Below are positions 6,709 to 12,398 of a stretch of 12,398 bases of DNA, in pieces; the first letter of the stretch is position 1, and each line of letters opens with the position of its first letter. A program made the translations under genes and the position numbers. The notes beneath the pieces were generated by a model. It had not been told where the DNA came from. It saw nothing but the letters and a program-made list of their open reading frames with translations, and made no database searches. This DNA is from Bacillota bacterium (GTDB lineage: Bacteria; Bacillota; Clostridia; Lachnospirales; Lachnospiraceae): positions 1 through 12,398 of the forward strand of contig JAEWSD010000068.1 of NCBI GenBank assembly GCA_023398615.1. The letters are read 5' to 3'.

Positions 6709-7119
6709 TTGAGAAGATCGGAGATTTCTGCGGTTTTACAGGCCGATATTCATTCAGTGTGGGATATTGTGACCGATAACAGTAATTTTTCGTGGAGAAG
6801 TGACTTGGAAAGGATTGATGTTTCTGAGGGCGGGAGACGTTTTACCGAGTTTACGAAGAATGGGTTTTCTACGGATTTTACTGTTACGGTGAAAGAGGAA
6901 TGCAGACGGTATGAATTTGACATGGAGAACAGGAATATGACCGGACACTGGACAGGAATCTTTGAGAGGGCGGATAACGGCGGAACTGTTATTCATTTTA
7001 CGGAAGAATTAAGGATGCAGAATCCGCTTATGGAGCTGCTGTCACATTTATTCATGAATATCGGCAAGATGCAGCGGATTTTTGTAGCTGATTTGAAGAA
7101 GGCATTGGGGGAGGAGTAA
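6709..7119 (+). CDS. SRPBCC-family protein (START-like ligand-binding fold)
   Basis: The 136-residue protein matches the SRPBCC/polyketide-cyclase-like pattern: a first strand MRRSEISAVLQA, a helix DIHSVWDIVTDNSNFSWRSDLERIDV, a run of beta strands with GGRRFTEF, FTVTVKEECRRYEFDM and TGHWTGIFERADNGGTVIHFTEEL, and a long C-terminal helix (about 108-134, ELLSHLFMNIGKMQRIFVADLKKAL) that would cover the hydrophobic pocket. The ligand is not predictable. The TTG start is supported by GGGAGGAG (6696-6703) 5 nt upstream; the ATG at 6692 runs straight into a stop. It is followed 2 nt later by an acetyltransferase gene, so the two form a coupled pair. The upstream promoter is unclear; an extended -10-like TGGTACGAT sits at 6654-6662 without a good -35. 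Confidence 0.85.
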   Translation: MRRSEISAVLQADIHSVWDIVTDNSNFSWRSDLERIDVSEGGRRFTEFTKNGFSTDFTVTVKEECRRYEFDMENRNMTGHWTGIFERADNGGTVIHFTEELRMQNPLMELLSHLFMNIGKMQRIFVADLKKALGEE

Positions 7120-7121
7120 AT

Positions 7122-7643
7122 TTGGTAAGATTAAGGCCATATAAGTCTTGTGATGCGAAAGTTATTGTGAATTGGATTAACAGTGAAGAGGATTTTGTGA
7201 AATGGTGTGCTAATAACATACAGTACCCTTTTACCGAGGAGTCTTTGAATATCTTGGAGGAAAGCCGGAGGGACGACGATAAAAGCTTGCTTTTTACCGC
7301 AACGGATGAGAAGGGAATTCCGATAGGCTTTATGTCTATGACGAAAGCTGATTATGAAAGAGACTGTATTTATTTTGTTTTTGTAATTGTCGATTCTACA
7401 TTGAGAAATAAAGGGTATGGCGAACAAATGCTTAAGAAGGCCATAAAATATGTATTTGAAATCTTAAATGTATCCAGGATTACCTTACAGGTCTTTGATA
7501 ATAATCCCGGTGCGCATGCCTGTTACCGGAAAGTGGGTTTTGCAGATAAAAAGTATTGGGAGACAACATTTCGATACAAGAATGAGTTGTGGGGATGCTA
7601 TGATATGGTAATGGATAAGAGTAGAGCCTGCCCCATGCTGTGA
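7122..7643 (+). CDS. GNAT-family N-acetyltransferase (RimJ/RimL-like)
   Basis: This 173-residue GNAT protein is expected to transfer an acetyl group from acetyl-CoA to an amine; the acceptor is unknown. The N-terminal region (LRPYKSCDAKVIVNWINSEEDFVKWC) is like RimJ/RimL-type enzymes acting on protein N-termini or small amines. The acetyl-CoA pyrophosphate loop is R95-N-K-G98-Y-G100 after the strand FVFVIVD. Motif B follows as ITLQVFDNNPGAHACYRKVGF (120-140) with the usual Asn and Tyr. The TTG start lies 2 nt after the SRPBCC stop, with GGGGGAGG overlapping the end of that gene, so translation is probably coupled. The last residues (RACPML) are encoded inside a GC-rich hairpin that spans the stop codon, so the tail may be shaped by that RNA structure. 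Confidence 0.9.
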   Translation: MVRLRPYKSCDAKVIVNWINSEEDFVKWCANNIQYPFTEESLNILEESRRDDDKSLLFTATDEKGIPIGFMSMTKADYERDCIYFVFVIVDSTLRNKGYGEQMLKKAIKYVFEILNVSRITLQVFDNNPGAHACYRKVGFADKKYWETTFRYKNELWGCYDMVMDKSRACPML

Positions 7644-7662
7644 GAAAAGCACATGGCAGGCT
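7625..7662. terminator. GC-rich hairpin spanning the acetyltransferase stop, no T-run
   Basis: AGCCTGCC (7625-7632) pairs with GGCAGGCT (7655-7662), and ATG plus a further two pairs extend the stem after a CC bulge. The acetyltransferase stop codon (7641-7643) lies in the loop region. It sits between convergent genes, so a bidirectional terminator is likely, but neither side has a proper T-run. It could instead act as a 3' end stabiliser. Confidence 0.45.
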
Positions 7663-7706
7663 TAATCCGTATAAAACAGTTCCTAGATGCGGTTATTAAA
7701 AAGTGT

Positions 7707-8573
7707 TTAAAAATGAAGACTGTTTCCGTAGAAGGAGTAAGAGGAGCGTTCCGACAGGAAGTCCTCGTCCGTAACCGAACGGAATATGGTGTTTAGAATA
7801 TGGTAGCATAATGCTCCGAGGAAGCCGCCGATAAATGCAAGGATTACGTCATCGATATCCCCTTTTCCAAGCTGGAATACGCTTTGAATTACTTCAACAA
7901 GAAGGGGAAGAATAAAGAGTGAAAGGGTACGTGTCAGGCGCCCGAAATATCTTAAGAGCAGGATTGTATAAAAGCCATACGGGATATACAGTACGATACC
8001 TTTCGTAAAATATGGTACTAAGTCACCAAGGCCGATCTGACCTTCAATGAAATCTTCAATCCGGGTTGCTATCGTTACAAAAGGAGCAAAATTAATAGAA
8101 TGCATATCCGAACGGCCGGTATTGCCCGTAAACAGCAGGTAAATCAGTACTCCTGCATAGAATAACACGAATACGATACTGATATTCCGGTAGAACAGAT
8201 TGAATTGGGAATACTTCGGACCTCTGTCGAACAGGCAGCGGAATATACAATACACCACGGGAATTGCCCAGTTAAGGATGATAAAAAGCAACAATCCTTC
8301 CGTATAAGTCAGGATAGAATCCTTTCCTCCGTAATAGGAAAGCAGAATGATAAGAAAGCTTATAAAAAGATTAAGCAGAATATAACTGAAACAAGATTCA
8401 TAGTTCATGAACTGCTCCAACAGGATATGGGAGAACAGCAGAATAATGATTGAGGTAAGTCCAAAGGTAACCAGTGCGGCACCAAAGAAATAGTAGGTAC
8501 AGAATTGAACGGTTATGGTAAGTATACTAAGCAGGATCGTGATTGTAGTTAAATGTGCGGAACTCTTTTGCAT
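7707..8573 (-). CDS. VanZ-family integral membrane protein
   Basis: This 288-residue polytopic membrane protein has about eight hydrophobic segments (roughly 8-30, 34-55, 62-80, 88-113, 130-150, 190-208, 214-235 and 240-265). The C-terminal half is a VanZ domain: NFAPF (161-165), IPYGF (197-201), EVIQSVFQLGKGDIDDVILAFIG from E227 to G249 with the conserved E, Q and DIDD. VanZ of the vancomycin cluster gives low-level teicoplanin resistance; most chromosomal VanZ-like proteins have no proven function. The extra N-terminal segments make it longer than VanZ itself (about 160 residues). The ATG is preceded by AAGGTG on the minus strand. It lies 26 nt downstream of a lipid kinase gene, and the two probably form an operon acting at the membrane. 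Confidence 0.87.
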   Translation of the reverse strand: MQKSSAHLTTITILLSILTITVQFCTYYFFGAALVTFGLTSIIILLFSHILLEQFMNYESCFSYILLNLFISFLIILLSYYGGKDSILTYTEGLLLFIILNWAIPVVYCIFRCLFDRGPKYSQFNLFYRNISIVFVLFYAGVLIYLLFTGNTGRSDMHSINFAPFVTIATRIEDFIEGQIGLGDLVPYFTKGIVLYIPYGFYTILLLRYFGRLTRTLSLFILPLLVEVIQSVFQLGKGDIDDVILAFIGGFLGALCYHILNTIFRSVTDEDFLSERSSYSFYGNSLHF

Positions 8574-8599
8574 TTTTGCACCTTCTTTCTAATGGTAGT

Positions 8600-9523
8600 T
8601 TATATAATGATTCTTAACTGTTTATTCGTACAGGAAGTTTCTATATGCTGGAAGGTGCCGGGATATTCTCCGTCAACATGCACCGTTGCAGCTTTATGCA
8701 GCTTTATTGTAAGAGTGTTGCAGTCAAATATTTCAACGCCTTTATAACGTGTATGCCTGCCGATCAGCAAAATCGGCATTAAGGCAAGTATTTTCAACCT
8801 GGATAGCCCATGAACGATACAAACGGACAGTTTTCCGTCAAATGGGTTCGCGGAAGGCACTATCTTCATTCCACCGCCTTCATACCGATGAATCATACAG
8901 GTAATAAGCAGTATCTGCTTATAGGAATGTGAAAGTGTACCGTCGATTATGAATTCACCCTCCATAAAAGGGCAGGACAGAAGCTGTTTCAGCGCAATAA
9001 TTATGTAGGTTAGCTTACCCAATCCCATCTTATTTAAAACATTTTTAATTTTAGAATTCAATGCCTCCCTGCAAATAGCCGCATCAAACCCCATTCCGGT
9101 GCTGACTGCGAACCTGCGGCTGGCATTGGTATCCTTAATCCTTATGATTCCCGTATCAACATACTTAAATTCCGTCGGAGAAAGGATATGTTTTAAACTG
9201 GCCACGGGATCCGAAGGAAGCTTTAAACTTCTTGCAAGATCATTGCTGGAACCGGAGGGGATGTAGCCTAACAGTACCTCATCGTAATCGGGAATGCCAT
9301 TAATAACCTCATTTATTGTGCCGTCTCCGCCAAGTACGACAAGATTCTTAACGCCGGGATTACTTGTACATATTTCTTTTGCAATTTCGGTGGCGTGGAG
9401 CTTATACCGTGTTATATGATAAGTGTAGGGAATCTCAAGCGAATCCAGTTCATGCTTAACGGTGTTCCAGATTTCCGAACCTTTGCCGGTGCGTGAATGG
9501 GGATTAATTATAAAATGATACAT
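8600..9523 (-). CDS. Diacylglycerol/sphingosine kinase-like lipid kinase (DagK/YegS type)
   Basis: This 307-residue soluble lipid kinase would phosphorylate a diacylglycerol-like lipid with ATP, at the cytoplasmic face of the membrane. It starts with the family FIINPHSRTGKG (4-15), followed by GGDGTINEV (65-73), the nucleotide-binding and catalytic signature, PSGSSNDLAR (89-98), GMGFDA (143-148), GGGMKIVPSANPFDGKL (216-232) and VDGE (283-286). Length and motif order match DagK/YegS/LCB5-type bacterial lipid kinases. The ATG has TAGGAG 7 nt upstream on the minus strand. A good promoter lies about 45-70 bp upstream. The VanZ-family gene follows 26 nt later. The substrate could be diacylglycerol or another prenyl or acyl lipid; the sequence does not decide. 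Confidence 0.92.
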   Translation of the reverse strand: MYHFIINPHSRTGKGSEIWNTVKHELDSLEIPYTYHITRYKLHATEIAKEICTSNPGVKNLVVLGGDGTINEVINGIPDYDEVLLGYIPSGSSNDLARSLKLPSDPVASLKHILSPTEFKYVDTGIIRIKDTNASRRFAVSTGMGFDAAICREALNSKIKNVLNKMGLGKLTYIIIALKQLLSCPFMEGEFIIDGTLSHSYKQILLITCMIHRYEGGGMKIVPSANPFDGKLSVCIVHGLSRLKILALMPILLIGRHTRYKGVEIFDCNTLTIKLHKAATVHVDGEYPGTFQHIETSCTNKQLRIII

Positions 9524-9566
9524 ATACGGCTCCTAACTGTGCTCCATGCACAAATACATTAACTAA

Positions 9567-9595
9567 ATTCTATATGATAATGATTTTAATGTCAA
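9567..9595 (-). promoter_or_regulatory. Promoter of the lipid kinase-VanZ operon
   Basis: On the minus strand a perfect -35 TTGACA (9595-9590) and a -10 TAGAAT (9572-9567, 5 of 6) are separated by 17 bp. The spacer is filled by TGATAAT-G-ATTTTAA (9575-9589), which matches 12 of 14 positions of a 7-1-7 Fur-like consensus, so Fur/PerR-type control is possible but unproven. Confidence 0.7.
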
Positions 9596-9650
9596 TGGAT
9601 GTCATGGATTTAATATACATTTTTGTTACAGCTACGGAGCAATTCGAACT

Positions 9651-9682
9651 TGTGACAAAACACAGTACGGCCATGTGACAAA
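9651..9682 (+). repeat. Direct repeat TGTGACAAA upstream of the LiaF-like promoter
   Basis: Two identical 9-bp copies at 9651-9659 and 9674-9682 start 23 bp apart, about two helical turns, and end just before the -35 box at 9689. Tandem sites in this position are typical for a response-regulator or other activator, but no regulator gene is in the window. Confidence 0.4.
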
Positions 9683-9688
9683 TGTAAC

Positions 9689-9717
9689 TTGTTAGCAGTA
9701 TGGAAATACAGTATGAT
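9689..9717 (+). promoter_or_regulatory. Promoter of the LiaF-like/DUF4097 operon
   Basis: The -35 box TTGTTA (9689-9694, 4 of 6) and the -10 box TATGAT (9712-9717, 5 of 6) are separated by 17 bp. The weak -35 and the repeats just upstream fit an activated promoter. The predicted leader to the ATG at 9768 is about 45 nt. Confidence 0.6.
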
Positions 9718-9767
9718 AGGACCATAAGATATGGATGAAACAGTAAATGAAACAGGGAGGTTTTATA

Positions 9768-10448
9768 ATGAGGATGAAATTATCAAATGTATTATGGGGG
9801 CTTTTCTTCATAATCATTGGAATTGGTTTTGCAGGAAATGCATTTCATATGTGGAATTTTGAATTGTTCTTTGACGGATGGTGGACATTATTTATTATCG
9901 TTCCATGTGCCATCAGTTTAATTCAGAACGGCTTCCGTTTCTGGACGGTCACCGGATTAATCATAGGTATCATGCTGTTTCTGTCCAACCAGAATATGAT
10001 TGACGGAGCCGTTTTAGGTAAATTGATTGCACCGCTAATTCTAGTCTTACTCGGTTTAAACATGATATTTAAGAATGTGTTTCGTTATGACTACGGCAGA
10101 CATATCGATGTGAAATATCAGGGAGGTACTTCGGAGTATTCGGCAGTGTTCTGCGGCAATCATTACCGTGTGGACGGAGAAAAATTCCTGGGAACTACCA
10201 TCAGTGCAGTATTCGGCGGTTTTGAACTGGATTTAAGAAATGCAATCATTGATGAAGATATTGTGATTAATGCGACGGCCGTATTCGGAGGAATCGATAT
10301 ATTTGTCCCTTCCAATGTAAGGGTTAAAGTGTCCAATGTACCGATATTCGGCGGAGTAGATAATAAGGCCGGTACGTCACCGGATCCTAACGCGCCGACA
10401 ATTCTTCTTAATTCAACATGTATGTTCGGGGGGATTGATGTGAAATGA
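9768..10448 (+). CDS. LiaF-like membrane protein (four TM segments plus beta domain)
   Basis: This 226-residue protein has a membrane half with four hydrophobic segments (about 8-24, 36-52, 59-73, 84-101) typical of the LiaI/LiaF transmembrane domain. The C-terminal beta domain (about 112-226) carries the repeated LiaF signature: SAVFGGFELDL (146-156), AVFGGIDIFVP (171-181), PIFGGVD (192-198) and MFGGIDV (219-225). LiaF in Bacillus inhibits the LiaRS two-component system that senses cell-envelope stress; no LiaR or LiaS homologue is in this window, so the partner must lie elsewhere or the role differs. The ATG at 9768 is chosen because AGGGAGG (9754-9760) lies 7 nt upstream; the in-frame ATG at 9747 lies before that site. 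It overlaps the next gene by 4 nt (ATGA). Confidence 0.88.
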   Translation: MRMKLSNVLWGLFFIIIGIGFAGNAFHMWNFELFFDGWWTLFIIVPCAISLIQNGFRFWTVTGLIIGIMLFLSNQNMIDGAVLGKLIAPLILVLLGLNMIFKNVFRYDYGRHIDVKYQGGTSEYSAVFCGNHYRVDGEKFLGTTISAVFGGFELDLRNAIIDEDIVINATAVFGGIDIFVPSNVRVKVSNVPIFGGVDNKAGTSPDPNAPTILLNSTCMFGGIDVK

Positions 10449-11278
10449 GTGAATTACAAAAGGTCATAAAATATTGTGCTATGGGTTTTGCGGCATTCCT
10501 TGCCTTTGGCATTATTACCGGTATACTGACGGCGATTATTGCCATAACCGGAACCTTTTCCGGAATCGATTCGGGAAAGGCGGTGGACATAAACAAAAGC
10601 TTTGAAGGGGTTGAGAGCCTGTTAGTTGAACCCGGTGTCGGAAGCCTTCACATTAAAAGGGGAGACAGCGACATGGTGGAGGTTGTTGCGGAAAATGTAA
10701 GTGAGAATTTCATTGTTGAGAAAAGCTCCGGCGGAAAGTTAAAGATCAAAGGCAGATTTAATTTCTGGAATATCTTTGGTCACTCCAATAACGGGAGATC
10801 GGATATCACAGTCTACCTGCCGGACGGCTTTACTGCCGAGGAAGTGGAAATTGATGCGGGTGCGGGGAATATTAACATAGAAGCACTGACTACGAAGAAG
10901 CTTGATATCGATGCCGGTGCGGGCAATATTGAAGGAAGCAATATCATTGCGGACCGGGTCGAACTGGATGGCGGTGTTGGGGAGATTGATTTAAAAGAAG
11001 TGGAACTAAGCGAAGTGGATCTGGACTGCGGCGTTGGCAATATTAATCTGCAGGGCGGCCTGTATGGCAAGTGCAAGCTGGAATGCGGCGTAGGGGAAGT
11101 AAGTTTAGACCTTACGGAAAGTGCGGATGATTATGATATCAGGGTTGAGAAAGGTTTGGGCACAATATCCATTGACGGTGAAAAATATTCCGATATAAAA
11201 TGGAACAATCGCTCTGCCGATAACTCCCTGGATATTAACGGCGGAGTTGGAAACATAGAAATAGATTTTGAAAATTAA
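10445..11278 (+). CDS. DUF4097 (LiaG-like) membrane-anchored beta-repeat protein
   Basis: This 277-residue protein has one N-terminal hydrophobic segment (about 9-36) and a large domain of the DUF4097/putative adhesin type, resembling LiaG and the C-terminal fold of LiaF. A twelve-residue unit, E/D-x-D-x-G-x-G-x-I-x-I/L, recurs at about 134, 153, 172, 191 and 210 with exact 19-residue spacing, and in looser form at about 59, 232 and 262. This suggests a regular stack of beta strands. It is probably anchored with the repeat domain outside, but topology is inference. The ATGA overlap with the LiaF-like gene indicates translational coupling and a shared envelope-stress role. It does not carry an enzymatic motif that I can see. 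Confidence 0.87.
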   Translation: MSELQKVIKYCAMGFAAFLAFGIITGILTAIIAITGTFSGIDSGKAVDINKSFEGVESLLVEPGVGSLHIKRGDSDMVEVVAENVSENFIVEKSSGGKLKIKGRFNFWNIFGHSNNGRSDITVYLPDGFTAEEVEIDAGAGNINIEALTTKKLDIDAGAGNIEGSNIIADRVELDGGVGEIDLKEVELSEVDLDCGVGNINLQGGLYGKCKLECGVGEVSLDLTESADDYDIRVEKGLGTISIDGEKYSDIKWNNRSADNSLDINGGVGNIEIDFEN

Positions 11279-11313
11279 ATATTTGATAACATGACAGAAG
11301 TGTTATTTTAACT

Positions 11314-11396
11314 GGGCTGCTGCAAAAATCAAAGCAATATGAGCATAACGATGAGGGTTCGTGATTGCGTATGATTTTTGCAGCAGTCCGTTTTTT
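11314..11396 (+). terminator. Terminator-like long hairpin (18-bp arms, structured loop)
   Basis: The arms GGGCTGCTGCAAAAATCA (11314-11331) and TGATTTTTGCAGCAGTCC (11372-11389) pair over 18 positions with one G-T wobble. TTTTTT follows at 11391-11396. The 40-nt loop can itself fold, with GCAAT/ATTGC (11334-11338/11364-11368) and ACGA/TCGT (11348-11351/11359-11362). It terminates the LiaF-like/DUF4097 operon. The arm sequence looks somewhat like ends of small insertion elements, but no flanking duplication is visible. Confidence 0.75.
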
Positions 11397-11507
11397 AGCG
11401 ATCGGGACAGTAACATTTTTTGAATACCTCCTGTGATATTGGAGATAAATATATAGAAAGAACGAGAATACTGCTAAAAAGAATATCTTGTTCTTAAGGA
11501 GGCTATT
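11397..11507 (+). promoter_or_regulatory. Leader of the carboxypeptidase gene with a hairpin abutting the ribosome site
   Basis: Ten-bp arms AAGAACGAGA (11458-11467) and TCTTGTTCTT (11486-11495), with one G-T wobble, form a hairpin that ends directly before the AAGGAGG ribosome site (11496-11502). Further upstream is a dyad, TACCTCC (11425-11431) and GGAGATA (11441-11447), with one mismatch. A TTGAAT (11420-11425) with GATAAA (11444-11449) at 18-bp spacing is a weak promoter candidate. Confidence 0.45.
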
Positions 11508-12398
11508 TTGAAAAAATTATTAATAAACTTGGGAATAGTAACCATTTTGGTACTTGGAGCCGCATGCTGTGTGATGCTGGCGGTACATGAATATACGAAA
11601 AATGATATAGCAGCCGAGCCGAACAGTACGAAGATGATAAATCTTCAGGCCGGATCGGGAAAGACGGAGGAAAAAACTCCGGCCAGGGTGCAGGTGAAGC
11701 CGGCTGAGGTAACTGTTGAATATTCAGAGCATTTTGAAAGTGAAATAAAACAATCAGGGGAAACTCCGGCAGCCGGAACCGGAAACGGGATTACGGGAAC
11801 AGGTGGGGAAGCGGATCCAATAGAAGAAATAACAGAACCTGATATTCCTGCAATCCGTTTTTATGACAAAGGAGGTACAACGGAGGACAAATCCGAAGAA
11901 GCAATTGAAACTGCTTTAAATATAAAGAACCCGTCTATTCCGGTTGATGCCGCCAACGCGATTCTGATGGATGAAGAGGGAAAAGTCCTGTTTTATAAAA
12001 ATGCAACGGACTCGATCTATCCGGCGAGTACGGCAAAGCTGGTTACCGCATTGGTTGCCCTGGATATGTGTGAGCTGGATGAAATCGTTACGATCGGAAA
12101 TGAAATCAATTATATTGCGGATGATTCCAGCCGCGCATATCTGGAGGAAGGCCAGGAGCTGACTATGAAAATGCTCCTGGAAGGCATGCTGCTTCCTTCC
12201 GGAAATGACGCGGCATATGCTGTCGCGGCCTATGTCGGAAGACTATCCCTGGGATACCGGAAAGCGGACACCGGGGAAGCCATAGAAGAATTTATAAGGC
12301 TGATGAATGAGAAGGTCTCGGAATTAGGCTTAAGAAATACCTGTTTTAAGAATCCGGACGGGTACGATGAGGACGGACAGTATACGACGGCATACGAT
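11508..12398 (+). CDS. Serine-type D-Ala-D-Ala carboxypeptidase (peptidase S11), 3' end outside window
   Basis: This is a penicillin-binding carboxypeptidase that trims D-alanine from peptidoglycan stem peptides outside the membrane. The frame is open for 297 codons to the window edge. A hydrophobic N-terminal signal or anchor (about 4-26) is followed by a long low-complexity linker (about 30-140, rich in Glu, Pro, Gly, Thr) before the catalytic domain. There the SxxK motif is S174-T-A-K177 in YPASTAKLVT, and the SxN motif is S231-G-N233 in LLPSGNDAA; NPDGYDEDGQYTTAYD near the edge also fits the family. The third motif (KTG) would lie outside the window. The start is TTG with a strong AAGGAGG 5 nt upstream. 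The N-terminal segment has no proper lipobox despite two cysteines (C20, C21). The linker is unusually long for DacA-type enzymes. Confidence 0.92.
   Translation, partial: MKKLLINLGIVTILVLGAACCVMLAVHEYTKNDIAAEPNSTKMINLQAGSGKTEEKTPARVQVKPAEVTVEYSEHFESEIKQSGETPAAGTGNGITGTGGEADPIEEITEPDIPAIRFYDKGGTTEDKSEEAIETALNIKNPSIPVDAANAILMDEEGKVLFYKNATDSIYPASTAKLVTALVALDMCELDEIVTIGNEINYIADDSSRAYLEEGQELTMKMLLEGMLLPSGNDAAYAVAAYVGRLSLGYRKADTGEAIEEFIRLMNEKVSELGLRNTCFKNPDGYDEDGQYTTAYD

Noticed and set aside
9747..9767. Upstream in-frame ATG for the LiaF-like protein
   Set aside because: It lies before the AGGGAGG ribosome site, which is well spaced for the ATG at 9768.
10813..11076. Minus-strand Pro/Ser-rich open frame of 87 codons
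   Set aside because: It lies wholly inside the DUF4097 gene and its periodicity only mirrors the repeat codons of that gene.
11314..11389. Complete miniature transposable element with target duplication
   Set aside because: The bases flanking the arms are not duplicated, and the T-run and position after an operon fit a terminator better.
11566..11572. Lipoprotein signal at C20/C21 of the carboxypeptidase
   Set aside because: The residues before the cysteines (L-G-A-A-C-C) lack the hydrophobic residue required at position -3 of a lipobox.
11971..12162. Plus-strand open frame of 63 codons near the right edge
   Set aside because: It is in another frame within the carboxypeptidase gene, whose own frame carries the SxxK and SxN motifs and stays open to the window end.

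Overview
The window looks like chromosomal DNA of a low-GC Firmicute, most likely a clostridium of the Lachnospiraceae type. Evidence: AT-rich promoters with good TTGACA/TATAAT-type boxes, strong GGAGG ribosome-binding sites, frequent TTG/GTG starts, a His/Asp-rich DUF1292 protein, and a fused nuclease/DinG-like helicase of clostridial type. The genus assignment is inference. No rRNA, tRNA, CRISPR array, transposase or phage gene was found.

Layout. (1) 1-2451, plus strand: the 3' end of gltX (glutamyl-tRNA synthetase), followed 7 nt later by a complete UvrD/PcrA-type helicase. (2) 2526-2885, minus strand: a small acidic DUF1292 protein convergent with the helicase, with a hairpin terminator between them. 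(3) 3111-6266, plus strand: a well-formed promoter overlapped by two dyads drives a basic, probably disordered protein. An intrinsic terminator follows, and then a 787-residue protein joining a RecB/Cas4-like PD-(D/E)XK nuclease domain to an XPD/DinG-like iron-sulfur helicase. (4) 6267-6708: a gene-free stretch holding a 159-bp imperfect inverted repeat and, further on, a terminator-like hairpin. (5) 6709-7643, plus strand: an SRPBCC protein and a GNAT acetyltransferase, 2 nt apart and both starting with TTG. (6) 9523-7707, minus strand: a diacylglycerol/sphingosine-kinase-like lipid kinase and a VanZ-family membrane protein. (7) 9768-11278, plus strand: a LiaF-like membrane protein overlapping by 4 nt a DUF4097 (LiaG-like) protein with a regular 19-residue beta repeat. 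(8) 11508 to the window end, plus strand: the 5' part of a serine-type D-Ala-D-Ala carboxypeptidase (peptidase S11), running off the edge.

Functionally the left half is DNA maintenance (two unrelated helicases, one with a nuclease) around housekeeping translation. The right half is cell-envelope biology: lipid kinase, VanZ, LiaF/LiaG-like sensors or scaffolds, and a peptidoglycan carboxypeptidase. The most unusual items are the nuclease-helicase fusion with its disordered neighbour, the long inverted repeat at 6301-6459, and the dyad-rich promoter at 3111-3171. No complete new defence or mobile system can be demonstrated from the sequence alone.
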